A stretch of 64,000 nt of DNA from Paludibacteraceae bacterium (GTDB taxonomy: Bacteria > Bacteroidota > Bacteroidia > Bacteroidales > Paludibacteraceae). The notes below the pieces were generated by a model that had not been told where the DNA came from, searched no databases, and saw nothing but the letters and a program-made list of their open reading frames with translations. The stretch lies in assembly GCA_017450435.1 (NCBI GenBank), contig JAFSTO010000039.1, positions 26,330-90,329 on the forward strand, given 5' to 3'. A program made the translations under genes and the position numbers. This document shows, piece by piece, positions 32,762-40,729 of the stretch; position 1 is the stretch's first letter; each line of letters opens with the position of its first letter.

Positions 32762-34351
32762 CTACTCAGCCGGTGCGGGTTCAGCGTCAGGGTTTGCCGG
32801 GGCATCAGGTGCGGGTTCAGCGTCAGGGTTTGCCGGGACATCAGGTGCCGGTTCCGGCGCAGGTACAGCCTCCGCCATAGGAGCCGGCTTGGCAAGGTAC
32901 TTGCGGAATGCGCGAGTGTAAATAGCAGGGAAACCGGCAGCAACAGCCTGATATTGACTGAAGAATTGTTCGACAGTCATTTTGCCGGTCTTCCAGCGGG
33001 TATAGAGTTTGTCGTACTGTGCGTTAATCTGTTTCTCTGCTTTCAGCGTACATGACATCAGCGAGGGGTAACGTTTTTTTCCGAAGAGGATAGTGTGAAG
33101 TTGCACGTACTGCTTGCCATTACTCATCGGCTCAGGGAAGACGTGGTCCATCTTTATCTGCATTGCCATGTTGGACAACAAGCATGTTGAGTCAGTCTCT
33201 GTACGTTTCATAGCCTCAGGTAGGCGGTCTTTGTCGCACACCACCGCCGGCATAGCCACACCACAGACAGGATATCCGAGAATGGTCCACATAGCAGGTC
33301 CCTCAAATACCACTGCTGCTGACGTTATACGCTGCGGGATAAAATCCTGATCTACCACCACCCCCGCAGGTGGGCAGTAGCCCTCAGGGAATCCCAGCAC
33401 CTCATGTCTGTATGAGCGCGAAAGATGGTTAAACAGCCACTGGTGTCCTATTCCCATAGGCTGGTGTGTCCAATGGTCGCTAAGGTCATGCATTGCTGCC
33501 TCGGCTGTCATATAACGCTCATATCCCTGATACTTAGTCGGGTCGCCGGCAAAGGCGAAGTTAGTTTGTACACGATAGCCCTTAGCCTCCTCGTTCACAT
33601 CATAAACGACGTAACGCCAATTGTTGGCCTCCACATAGATAGCTCCACCCGCAGCATCAATAACACCGAAATTAGCCTGTATGCCAAGCGGATGAGGCAA
33701 AGTATCCAATAGATTAAGGAAGTCTGCCACAGTGGCACAAGTAGCAAGGGCGCGGAACATTATCTCTCCCTCTTTGTCACTAAACGGTACCTGAGGGACC
33801 AACTCAGGATGTTTGTTAACGGAGTCAAGCCACAAGTCCAACTCTGCCTGAACAGAGTCAATATAAGCTCCCTCGGTCTTTAGTGCCATACGCAGCGAAT
33901 CAAGCGATGCCGCATATCTCACACGCATGGTATCGGCAAGAATACGGTCCCTCTGTTTCTTTAGCGAAAGAGAATCTGATAACACCTGACTAAAACGAGC
34001 AGCCAAACGGTCGGAGTCACGATGGTGACGAAGGAGGTCTGAACGATAGTCGGCAGTAAGTGAGTCCTCGTCGAAATTATATACTGCCGTGTTCATAACC
34101 GCAAAGCCGAGACTGTTCTGCCCTGCCCAAACCTCGCCGGAATCAACGGGAGCATTCACCAATCCTACAAAAGCCACACTATCCACATCAAACCATGCCA
34201 AACGATTATCCAGGCAATCGGTATCGCGGTTCTTAAACATCAGCGGAACGCCCGACTCTGTGCGATTAGCGGATATGATGACCGATGTACAAGCAATGGC
34301 GCTGACATAGGTAATGAGCAGAAGACAAAAGGAGAGCAGATATCTTTTCAT
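32762..34351 (-). CDS. Secreted Ntn hydrolase, C69/C45-like (acyl-transferase or dipeptidase)
   Basis: A 529-residue exported N-terminal-nucleophile hydrolase. The signal peptide (MKRYLLSFCLLLITYVSAIA) ends just before Cys21 in CTSVIISANRT; Cys21 would become the N-terminal nucleophile after processing, as in C45 acyltransferases and C69 dipeptidases. The RDTD motif (42-45) and GLNAPVDSG-like and NTAVYNF segments fit the fold. A long helical insert (near 90-180) precedes AGGAIYVEANNWRYVVYD. The C-terminus is a Pro/Ala/Glu-rich tail with two perfect-looking repeat units. The substrate is unknown; linear amides (peptides, N-acyl amides) are possible. Confidence 0.78.
   Translation of the reverse strand: MKRYLLSFCLLLITYVSAIACTSVIISANRTESGVPLMFKNRDTDCLDNRLAWFDVDSVAFVGLVNAPVDSGEVWAGQNSLGFAVMNTAVYNFDEDSLTADYRSDLLRHHRDSDRLAARFSQVLSDSLSLKKQRDRILADTMRVRYAASLDSLRMALKTEGAYIDSVQAELDLWLDSVNKHPELVPQVPFSDKEGEIMFRALATCATVADFLNLLDTLPHPLGIQANFGVIDAAGGAIYVEANNWRYVVYDVNEEAKGYRVQTNFAFAGDPTKYQGYERYMTAEAAMHDLSDHWTHQPMGIGHQWLFNHLSRSYRHEVLGFPEGYCPPAGVVVDQDFIPQRITSAAVVFEGPAMWTILGYPVCGVAMPAVVCDKDRLPEAMKRTETDSTCLLSNMAMQIKMDHVFPEPMSNGKQYVQLHTILFGKKRYPSLMSCTLKAEKQINAQYDKLYTRWKTGKMTVEQFFSQYQAVAAGFPAIYTRAFRKYLAKPAPMAEAVPAPEPAPDVPANPDAEPAPDAPANPDAEPAPAE
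32775..32846 (-). repeat. Two tandem 36-bp repeats in the Ntn-hydrolase C-terminal coding region
   Basis: Units 32775-32810 and 32811-32846 differ by one base. They encode PDAPANPDAEPA-type units of the Pro-rich tail; the array can gain or lose 12 residues without a frameshift. Confidence 0.85.
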
Positions 34352-34367
34352 ACATCCATATTTTTTG

Positions 34368-34399
34368 CAAAATTACAATATTTATTCCAATTACGCAAG
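34368..34399 (-). promoter_or_regulatory. Promoter of the Ntn hydrolase operon
   Basis: On the minus strand CTTG (34399-34396), 20 bp, TAATTTTG (34375-34368), 17 bp upstream of the ATG at 34351. Confidence 0.65.
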
Positions 34400-34461
34400 C
34401 AAAGCGTTCATAATTTTATCATTCAAACTCGTCAAAAACACATTTTTTAGTGACATTGCGA

Positions 34462-34501
34462 AACTGAGAAGATACGCTCATTACGGCATATCTTCTCAGT
34501 T
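34462..34501 (-). terminator. Hairpin downstream of the ribbon-helix-helix gene
   Basis: AACTGAGAAGATA (34462-34474) and TATCTTCTCAGTT (34489-34501) form a perfect 13-bp stem directly after the stop codon at 34505. There is no T-run on either strand, so it is probably a transcript-end or processing structure rather than a classic terminator. Confidence 0.5.
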
Positions 34502-34504
34502 AGA

Positions 34505-34708
34505 CTAATCAAACAGCGTCGGGCTGTCCTTTTCAAATTGTTGCAGCAGGTTCTTCATCAAAATCTCTCGTATGAGTCGTGACCTGTTGCGCACGTTATA
34601 TCGTGCACAACAACGCTGTAAAACATTATACTCGCTATCGTTGAGACTCATCATCACCTTGTGGCGACGAGGCAGGCGTTTACTCTTATTATGAGAAGGT
34701 TCCGTCAA
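34505..34708 (-). CDS. Ribbon-helix-helix-like DNA-binding protein
   Basis: A 67-residue basic protein. RRHKVMMSLNDSEYNVLQRC would form the N-terminal strand and first helix, and NVRNRSRLIREILMKNLL the second helix, matching the MetJ/Arc layout where the strand contacts DNA. The tail ends EKDSPTLFD, a pattern I recall in other small Bacteroidales regulators. It may be a repressor or antitoxin-like protein; no toxin gene is adjacent. A perfect hairpin follows its stop. Confidence 0.65.
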   Translation of the reverse strand: MTEPSHNKSKRLPRRHKVMMSLNDSEYNVLQRCCARYNVRNRSRLIREILMKNLLQQFEKDSPTLFD

Positions 34709-34742
34709 GTGTATTTCTCAATTATACCAACAATTTTATCTA

Positions 34743-35501
34743 TTATAACCCCACAGCGAGCCGTGCTCCGAACGTAACGAAGGAATGCGAACCTACGCCG
34801 CTGTACGGCGTTCCGTCAACATGCTCTGTCATACTGAACCGGGCGTTTTGTATTTCGCCATAAAGGCCTAATCCGACAGTGCGTTGCTTCTTACTTGTGT
34901 ACTGCCAAGCCAAGCACAAGTTGGCAAAAAGTCCGCCGATAGTGTTCTTTGTTACAGCTATACCATACCCCACCCCCATGGCAAGCAGTGGCGCATGGGC
35001 TGTCTGAGTAAGAGGTATCTCACCTCGAAGTTGTATAGGGAGGAACGAGTAAGTACCACTCAAGGCATTGTTATTCTCTGAACCAAAGAACATCCCATGG
35101 TATCCGAACGCACCACCGATGAATATTGCTCTTCCAAAAAGGTTAGCCGTACCTATAGCGATGTCAACACAAGCGGCTCCGCCACTACCTGCACCTGCCA
35201 ACCATGTTGCTCCGCCACCGGCGGACAAACCCACACGCACACGTTTGGTACGAACATCCTCCACTGATGCTTCCTCCACTGCCGTAGTGTCTTCACTCAC
35301 AACGCTCTCTACATCGCTTCTCAGATATTGAAAGCGCGCACCGCTACCATCACGGATAACAATAACCTGCTCGTTCTGAAAAACAATGTCGCCGCTTATC
35401 TTCGCACCCGACTTCAGCACAACAACCTCACCACGGCAAGGAAGAACAGACTGAGCTATGAAACAGCAAATAATCGCTACTATTTCTGTTATCTTTCGCA
35501 T
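34743..35501 (-). CDS. Exported barrel-like protein with small N-terminal beta domain
   Basis: A 252-residue exported protein. After a signal peptide (ending near LPCRG) residues 25-70 form a small beta domain (VVLKSGAKISGDIVFQNEQV, RFQYLRSDVESV), which recurs in Bacteroidetes envelope proteins. A variable linker and a glycine-rich barrel (ASGGGATWLAGAGSGGAACV-like strands) follow, ending FVTFGARLAVGL. Outer-membrane location is inferred. It lies 34 bp from the ribbon-helix-helix gene. Unknown function. Confidence 0.6.
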   Translation of the reverse strand: MRKITEIVAIICCFIAQSVLPCRGEVVVLKSGAKISGDIVFQNEQVIVIRDGSGARFQYLRSDVESVVSEDTTAVEEASVEDVRTKRVRVGLSAGGGATWLAGAGSGGAACVDIAIGTANLFGRAIFIGGAFGYHGMFFGSENNNALSGTYSFLPIQLRGEIPLTQTAHAPLLAMGVGYGIAVTKNTIGGLFANLCLAWQYTSKKQRTVGLGLYGEIQNARFSMTEHVDGTPYSGVGSHSFVTFGARLAVGL

Positions 35502-35520
35502 GGCAAGTTATATAACACTG

Positions 35521-35552
35521 CAAAGATACAATAATTATTTGAAATACACAAG
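35521..35552 (-). promoter_or_regulatory. Promoter of the barrel-like protein gene
   Basis: On the minus strand CTTG (35552-35549), 20 bp, TATCTTTG (35528-35521), 19 bp upstream of the ATG at 35501. Confidence 0.65.
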
Positions 35553-35627
35553 ACTGCCTTTAACAAATTTCACAAAAAAAATGAGAAGTCCGCTATATAT
35601 AGCTTTTGCCACAGGCATTACTGAAAA

Positions 35628-36206
35628 TCAGAACTTCAGAAAACGGTCCAGCTCAAGCGGACCATAGACCGCATATCCGCCCATTCCCGCAAGCACGATG
35701 AGCAAAATAGGATGTGCCTTAAATAGCAAGGTTCCGAAGAACACTAAAGCAAAGAAGATGACGCTCCACCAGTCTATAAAATTATCTCCTGTCATCAGCA
35801 AAAGAGCCGCAGCCGCTATCAGCCCGATGACAGTTATACGCAGCGAAGCCAGTCCGCCTGCCACCCACTTGTTGTCTTTCAAGCGAAGGTAAACCTGACA
35901 CACGATGAGCATTATTATCACTGAAGGTAAGATAATAGACGACGTAGCAACAACGGAGCCGAGTACTGACATCCATTCACTGTAGCCTGCGGTAAGACAC
36001 GCTTTATAGCCCACATACGTGGCAGAATTGATACCGATTGGTCCGGGGGTCATTTGCGAGACAGCCACTATATCCACAAACTCCTGCGACGTCATCCAGC
36101 CATAGGTCTCTATCTCATGCTGAATGAGCGAGATAATGGCATAGCCTCCGCCAAAGCCAAAGAGACCTATTTTAAAAAATGATATGAAAAGTTGTAAATA
36201 AAGCAC
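35628..36206 (-). CDS. chrA: Chromate transporter half, ChrA family (second half-gene)
   Basis: A 192-residue inner-membrane protein of the short-chain CHR type. The family motifs are FFKIGLFGFGGGYA (10-23), a DIVAVSQMTPGPIGINSATYVGYKA-type block and hydrophobic helices after it. CHR proteins are usually one 400-residue chain, but many bacteria have two half-proteins that work as a pair, as here. The partner gene lies 53 bp upstream on the same strand. Chromate (or sulfate) export is the family role; the true substrate is unproven. Confidence 0.85.
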   Translation of the reverse strand: MLYLQLFISFFKIGLFGFGGGYAIISLIQHEIETYGWMTSQEFVDIVAVSQMTPGPIGINSATYVGYKACLTAGYSEWMSVLGSVVATSSIILPSVIIMLIVCQVYLRLKDNKWVAGGLASLRITVIGLIAAAALLLMTGDNFIDWWSVIFFALVFFGTLLFKAHPILLIVLAGMGGYAVYGPLELDRFLKF

Positions 36207-36259
36207 AATAGCAATTACATAACGAGTCGGTTAAACAGAGTTGAATCCATGAATTCAAG

Positions 36260-36811
36260 TTAGTTGTCCTGTTGACTTCCGGTTTTGCCTTTCACCGCCA
36301 CAAAAGCCACCCCGGCCATAATAGCCACTATGATAATAATGACCGGTGACACATTCATTCTCCAAATAAGCAGCGCGGCAAGCACCGGCATCCACAAGGT
36401 ACGCCATGTGACCCGTGCCGAGATTGCCATCTTGTAAAGCGGAGCAGCTATAAGCGCCACAACAGCAGGACGGATACCCTTAAAGACAGCTTCTACAGCA
36501 GGATAGTCGCGAAAACGTGTGAAGCAAGAGGCGATAAGCAGGATGATACAGAACGATGGCAAGACCGCGCCGAGCACTGCTGCCAACATACCGCGTATGC
36601 CACGAATCTTATAGCCTACGAAAACGGCAGTATTAACGGCAATAATTCCAGGTGCTGACTGAGCCAGAGCTATAAGGTCAAGAAACTCCTGCTCCGCTAT
36701 CCAGCCCCGGTTGTCCACCACCTCACGCTGCACAAGAGGAATCATAGCGTAGCCACCGCCAAGGGTGAATGCACCTATCTTAAAAAATGTATAGAATAAC
36801 TGTATAAGCAC
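36260..36811 (-). CDS. chrA: Chromate transporter half, ChrA family (first half-gene)
   Basis: A 183-residue partner of the following gene, with FFKIGAFTLGGGYAMIPLVQ (9-28), the LIALAQSAPGIIAVNTAVF block and the same helix pattern. The two halves are clearly homologous but diverged, so they likely have opposite topologies and form a heterodimer. No promoter match lies upstream; the 176-bp spacer before the lytic transglycosylase gene holds a terminator. Confidence 0.85.
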   Translation of the reverse strand: MLIQLFYTFFKIGAFTLGGGYAMIPLVQREVVDNRGWIAEQEFLDLIALAQSAPGIIAVNTAVFVGYKIRGIRGMLAAVLGAVLPSFCIILLIASCFTRFRDYPAVEAVFKGIRPAVVALIAAPLYKMAISARVTWRTLWMPVLAALLIWRMNVSPVIIIIVAIMAGVAFVAVKGKTGSQQDN

Positions 36812-36893
36812 TGATTGTGAAATAAGTATCTATGTAAGAGGATTGATTGTCTTGTATTGTTTTGTTTGATAACAGATAAAAATTCCATATATC

Positions 36894-36922
36894 AAAAAAT
36901 AGAGACGGTCAAATGGCCGTCT
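36894..36922 (-). terminator. Terminator of the lytic transglycosylase gene (palindrome copy 3)
   Basis: AGACGG (36903-36908) and CCGTCT (36917-36922) form a stem followed on the minus strand by a T-run (36899-36894). The arms match the palindrome at 18383 and 52556, with a different loop. Confidence 0.65.
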
Positions 36923-36987
36923 GCCCCTATATCACGTTGCTTGCGGACTCAAGTGTCTCTTTGTTGCCGGCTGAGGTAAAACGGCTT

Positions 36988-37695
36988 TTACTGCACTGTA
37001 GCATGAGTTTGTTCCTCGGCTTGAATCTTATCGTAAGTGCGTAACACATTATGCACGTAGCGCGTCGTTTCACGGCTGTTAAAAGAGCCATATTGCACAA
37101 CAGAATCGGTGTAATACTCTTCTTGACTAAGGGCTTCAAGATAACGCTCTATATTGTCCCAACGATTGGGGTTGTCGCCATATTTTCTGGCAAGTCGCCG
37201 CGCGTCGAATATGTGTGCCGGTCCGGCATTATAGCTGGCAAGGACAAACTTGGTTTGCTCAACACTATCAGTAACAAAACGAAAGTGGTATTGCAATCTT
37301 GCTATATACTTCACTCCGGCCGCTATATTATCCTCAGGCACGAAGAAAGTGGAGTCTGTCAATCCGAACCTATGCCCTGTCACCGGCATCAACTGCATCA
37401 GTCCACGTGCACCACTGGGTGAGATGACTTTCGGGTTATACCGGCTCTCGTGATAAGCGACAGCCGCCAATAGCTCCCAATCCCACCCTATTTCAGGAGC
37501 ATAAGTCATAAAATGTTCGGCAAAAGGCACATCGCTAAGCACGCGTTCCTCCTCATGTTCCTCCTCCGCCACCTCCATACCTGCCTCAACACCTACTCCG
37601 GCAAGAGCAAGAAAAAGCACCAGCGCCAGCGCCATTGAGACTACATACGTCTTTTTCTTGTGCAATATGCCCTTATATGTCACTGCACTATTCAT
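36988..37695 (-). CDS. Membrane-anchored lytic transglycosylase (MltF/Slt-like domain)
   Basis: A 235-residue cell-wall enzyme that cleaves the MurNAc-GlcNAc bond with formation of anhydroMurNAc. A signal-anchor (VVSMALALVLFLALAGVGV) is followed by an acidic linker and the SLT domain with catalytic Glu83 in AAVAYHESRYNP (78-89), SGARGLMQLMP and VLASYNAGP. The MltF periplasmic binding domain is absent, so it is a catalytic-only relative. It starts 33 bp after the udk stop on the same strand. Confidence 0.85.
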   Translation of the reverse strand: MNSAVTYKGILHKKKTYVVSMALALVLFLALAGVGVEAGMEVAEEEHEEERVLSDVPFAEHFMTYAPEIGWDWELLAAVAYHESRYNPKVISPSGARGLMQLMPVTGHRFGLTDSTFFVPEDNIAAGVKYIARLQYHFRFVTDSVEQTKFVLASYNAGPAHIFDARRLARKYGDNPNRWDNIERYLEALSQEEYYTDSVVQYGSFNSRETTRYVHNVLRTYDKIQAEEQTHATVQ

Positions 37696-37728
37696 CCGAA
37701 ACAGTTTTCAGTCTGTGTAGCAACACTC

Positions 37729-38343
37729 TTACTTTTCCTGTATCTGTTGCTTGATAAACTTCACAAGCATGTTTATAGCCGGTTTGTTGTGTCCGCCCTG
37801 CGGCACTATCACGTCGGCATAACGTTTGCACGGTTCGATAAACTGCTGGTGCATCGGTTTTAGCACACGCTGATAGCGCTCAATCACCGCTTCAGTCGTT
37901 CTGCCGCGCTCAACGATATCGCGCTTCATGACGCGAATAAGCCTGTCATCGGCATCCGCATCCACAAAAATCTTCAGGTCCATCTGATCGCGCAACTTCG
38001 GATCGCAGAGCGATAGAATACCCTCAATGATAATCACCTCTTTGGGCTCAATGTGTATCGTCTGAGGCTGACGAGTACAAGTTATATATGAGTAAGTAGG
38101 CTGCTCAATCGCTTTGCCTTCCTTCAGCTCACGCAGATGCTTTTCAAGCAGCGACCACTCGAATGCGTCAGGGTGGTCGAAATTGATAAACTGCCTCTCC
38201 TCAACAGGCACATGCGAGGAGTCTTTGTAATAGGAGTCTTGAGGAATAACGACAACCTCACCTTGAGGCAAACGCTCTGTAAGACGCTTTACCACCGTTG
38301 TTTTACCCGAGCCGGTGCCACCCGCAATGCCAATGATGAACAT
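37729..38343 (-). CDS. udk: Uridine kinase
   Basis: Phosphorylates uridine or cytidine in pyrimidine salvage. The 204-residue protein has the P-loop GIAGGTGSGKTT (4-15), the nucleoside-binding DSYYKD and DHPDAFEW segments, and DVIIIEGILSL-type Walker B (EVIIIEGILSL). Length fits the family. A promoter at 38433-38464 gives a leader of about 85 nt. Confidence 0.93.
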   Translation of the reverse strand: MFIIGIAGGTGSGKTTVVKRLTERLPQGEVVVIPQDSYYKDSSHVPVEERQFINFDHPDAFEWSLLEKHLRELKEGKAIEQPTYSYITCTRQPQTIHIEPKEVIIIEGILSLCDPKLRDQMDLKIFVDADADDRLIRVMKRDIVERGRTTEAVIERYQRVLKPMHQQFIEPCKRYADVIVPQGGHNKPAINMLVKFIKQQIQEK

Positions 38344-38432
38344 AATTTAAACTATGATTATTGGGTAATAATTACTCTCGAATATGCGCAAAAGCAACAA
38401 CTGGCGTTTATCAATATACGCTTTGCATGGTG

Positions 38433-38464
38433 CAAAGTTAGTGTTTTTTCCTGATTCACGCAAG
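38433..38464 (-). promoter_or_regulatory. Promoter of udk
   Basis: On the minus strand CTTG (38464-38461), 20 bp, TAACTTTG (38440-38433). Confidence 0.65.
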
Positions 38465-38475
38465 AATAACATAAA

Positions 38476-38510
38476 AAAAAGACGACAGAAAAAACTCCTG
38501 TCGTCTTTTT
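38476..38510 (-). terminator. Intrinsic terminator of the small winged-helix gene
   Basis: GACGACAG (38481-38488) pairs with CTGTCGTC (38498-38505), extended by an A5/T5 pair, and a T-run follows on the minus strand. It overlaps the upstream side of the udk promoter by a dozen bases. Confidence 0.8.
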
Positions 38511-38518
38511 AGCAAACA

Positions 38519-38716
38519 TTAACGAAGTGCTATAACCGTGTCAGCTTCGTTTTCCTCGAAGTTAAGTTTATCTTCGCGAGCAAGCCAGCCGAGTGCAAGG
38601 TTAAGGTCAGCTTCTTTCAGTTTGGTAGCTTTCTTAAGAGCTTTGGTGGTGAGGGCACCGCCTTGCAGTGCATTCCAGATCAAACCTGCATTCTCACCGA
38701 TTTTTTCAATACTCAT
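38519..38716 (-). CDS. Small winged-helix protein (DUF2582-like)
   Basis: A 65-residue protein starting MSIEKIGENAGLIWNAL. Two helices with a winged-helix pattern (GGALTTKALKKATKLKEADL) are followed by a strand-turn-strand (LNFEENEADTVIAL). Such minimal winged-helix domains are common in Bacteroidetes (DUF2582) and probably bind DNA or protein; nothing is established. ATG 38716 is used because the longer frame to 38809 crosses the promoter box at 38767. Confidence 0.7.
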   Translation of the reverse strand: MSIEKIGENAGLIWNALQGGALTTKALKKATKLKEADLNLALGWLAREDKLNFEENEADTVIALR

Positions 38717-38766
38717 TTGTCTAATAGGTTTTAAGTCGGCAAAACGAACCATTTCGTATTGCATCG

Positions 38767-38797
38767 CAAAGTTAGTAAAAATTTCAGTAGAGCCAAC
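38767..38797 (-). promoter_or_regulatory. Promoter of the winged-helix gene
   Basis: On the minus strand TAACTTTG (38774-38767) with a GTTG at 38797-38794, spacer 19 bp. The -33 match is weak. Confidence 0.5.
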
Positions 38798-38920
38798 CGA
38801 CATACTCAAAAAAAACGTCGTTTATTAAGAAAGGTAAATCTATTCTTAACAAACGACAATTAAAAATCAGCTGTCAAGCATGCATAATATGCTCATTTTG
38901 CTAACTCCGAATTAGCAAAA

Positions 38921-40174
38921 TTAAATCTTTTTCAGCAAAAGACAAACATTATGGCCTCCAAAACCGAAAGAGTTGCTCAATGCCACATTTACCGTTCTGT
39001 GTTGCGGCTTATTGAAGGTGAAGTTGAGCTTCGGGTTTATCTGCAGGTCCACATCATCGTCTGCGTGGTTGATGGTCGGCGGGACTATATCGTTCTCCAC
39101 CACCAGTGCTGATATAGCAGCCTCTAACGCTCCTGCACCGCCAAGCAGATGACCTGTCATTGACTTGGTGGAAGAAATGTTTATGTTTGGAGCATGCTCA
39201 CCAAACAAAGTATCAATAGCGTGTGCCTCTGCAATATCTCCAAGCGTAGTAGATGTGCCGTGCGTGTTGATATAGTCAACGTCGCTTAGACTTAATCCCG
39301 CCTTTTTCACGGCTTGTTTCATCACATGTACAGCTCCTGCTCCACTTGGGTCCGGCGCCGTTATATGGTAAGCATCCGCTCCTACTCCGGCAGCCGCCAA
39401 CTCTGCATAGATATGTGCTCCGCGTGCCACAGCGTGGTCGTAATCCTCAAGTACAAGCGCAGCACCTCCCTCTCCGAGCACAAATCCGTCGCGCGAAGCT
39501 GAGAACGGGCGAGACGCCGTAGCAGGACTGTCATTGCGGGTTGAGAGTGCGTGCATAGCATTGAAACTGCCGATGCCACCCTCAGTCACTGCTGCCTCAC
39601 TGCCGCCGGCAATCATGATGTCTGCATCACCAAGCTGGATATAGTGCATAGCATCTACTATCGAATGCCCACTGCTGGCGCAAGCCGACACTGTAGCGTA
39701 GTTAGGACCAAGCAAGCCGAAAGTGATACTAATCTGCGCTGCAGGCATATTAGCAATCAACTTAGGCAGGAACAGTGAACTGAAATGCGGGTTTAGTCTG
39801 TACTGCGTTCCATATTCCATCATTCCGTCCTCAAACGTCTTCAGTCCGCCCATGCCTGTTCCCCATACGCAGCCGAAACGCTCTTTGTCAACAGCCTCCA
39901 TATCAAGTTTTGAGTCTGCTAACGCTTCATACACGGAAGCCATCGCAAACTGAGTGTTACGATCAGTGCGCTGCATAAGTTTGCGGTCAAGGCATGCAGG
40001 AGCGAAGTCCTTCACCTGGCAAGCAAAGCGGGTTTTGAAGTTCGTTGTGTCAAAACACGTAATCTCGCCGCATCCTGACGTACCCTCTTGTAGAGCGGAC
40101 CAAATCTGAGGCATAGAGTTACCTACCGAACACACACCGCCTATGCCTGTTATTACTACACGTCTATTGTTCAT
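38921..40174 (-). CDS. fabF: Beta-ketoacyl-ACP synthase II
   Basis: Condenses acyl-ACP with malonyl-ACP in fatty-acid elongation. The 417-residue thiolase-fold enzyme has the nucleophile Cys165 in VSACASSGH (162-170), the first His in INTHGTSTTLGD and the second in TKSMTGHLLGGAGALEA. The C-terminal NSFGFGGHN is the usual KAS end. It follows acpP by 98 bp, with an inverted heptamer repeat in the spacer. Length and motifs are complete. Confidence 0.95.
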   Translation of the reverse strand: MNNRRVVITGIGGVCSVGNSMPQIWSALQEGTSGCGEITCFDTTNFKTRFACQVKDFAPACLDRKLMQRTDRNTQFAMASVYEALADSKLDMEAVDKERFGCVWGTGMGGLKTFEDGMMEYGTQYRLNPHFSSLFLPKLIANMPAAQISITFGLLGPNYATVSACASSGHSIVDAMHYIQLGDADIMIAGGSEAAVTEGGIGSFNAMHALSTRNDSPATASRPFSASRDGFVLGEGGAALVLEDYDHAVARGAHIYAELAAAGVGADAYHITAPDPSGAGAVHVMKQAVKKAGLSLSDVDYINTHGTSTTLGDIAEAHAIDTLFGEHAPNINISSTKSMTGHLLGGAGALEAAISALVVENDIVPPTINHADDDVDLQINPKLNFTFNKPQHRTVNVALSNSFGFGGHNVCLLLKKI

Positions 40175-40204
40175 ATTGACTATTCAGAAGTACCACTAAA
40201 AACT

Positions 40205-40254
40205 ACGAATTACGAAACATGTGTCAGCATGGCTTCGTAATTCGTAATTCGTTA
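40205..40254. repeat. Inverted TTCGTAA heptamers between acpP and fabF
   Basis: ACGAATTACGAA (40205-40216) is the reverse complement of TTCGTAATTCGT (40234-40245); the right side contains TTCGTAA, TTCGTAA, TTCGTTA in tandem. The RNA would form a 12-bp hairpin in the acpP-fabF transcript, possibly limiting read-through or setting mRNA ends so that acpP exceeds fabF. Confidence 0.65.
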
Positions 40255-40272
40255 CTTGTGATTATTACTCAC

Positions 40273-40509
40273 TTATCCGATAGCTTTCTCAACGTAATCA
40301 ATTGCATCACCCACTGTGGAGATTTTGGTGGTATCCTCATCAGGAATGGTGATACCAAACTCTTTCTCGAACTCGATGATGATATCCACTGTATCGAGAG
40401 AATCTGCATTCAGGTCAGCAGTAAAGCTGGCATCGCGAGTAACTTTTGACGCCTCAACACCAAGTTTGTCAACAATGATGTCGCGCACTTTTTGTTCAAT
40501 GTCTGTCAT
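40273..40509 (-). CDS. acpP: Acyl carrier protein
   Basis: Carries acyl intermediates on a phosphopantetheine attached to Ser37 in [10 protein letters not shown] (33-42). The 78-residue acidic protein has the four-helix signature ([13 protein letters not shown]-like helix 1, [13 protein letters not shown] helix 2). It is the first gene of an acpP-fabF transcript read from the promoter at 40587. Confidence 0.96.
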   Translation of the reverse strand: MTDIEQKVRDIIVDKLGVEASKVTRDASFTADLNADSLDTVDIIIEFEKEFGITIPDEDTTKISTVGDAIDYVEKAIG

Positions 40510-40586
40510 AATTTTTATATTTAAGTTTCAATTTTTTCGATAACAAAAATGCCGATTTCTAAATGCGCAATCAGCAAAACCGACTG

Positions 40587-40618
40587 CAAAGTAACTACTT
40601 TTTTTTGAATTATACAAA
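40587..40618 (-). promoter_or_regulatory. Promoter of acpP-fabF (near-consensus)
   Basis: On the minus strand TTTG (40618-40615), 20 bp, TTACTTTG (40594-40587); the -7 box differs from TAnnTTTG at its second base. Leader of about 70 nt. Confidence 0.5.
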
Positions 40619-40674
40619 TTTTCACAAAGAAAAATGCAAAATATGCGTAATTTTACAATTTATTAAAACATACC

Positions 40675-40705
40675 TTTGAAGTGTGTATTTGTTTTTGTAA
40701 CTTTG
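40675..40705 (+). promoter_or_regulatory. Promoter of the NamZ-like gene
   Basis: TTTG (40675-40678), 19 bp, TAACTTTG (40698-40705). The TTTG itself is part of a second box, TACCTTTG at 40671-40678, so two overlapping promoters are possible. Confidence 0.6.
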
Positions 40706-40729
40706 TGCGGGATAGTATGCAATCCGTTT

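Noticed and set aside
34505-34708. Toxin-antitoxin pair
   Set aside because: The ribbon-helix-helix protein could be an antitoxin, but no small toxin gene is adjacent on either side.
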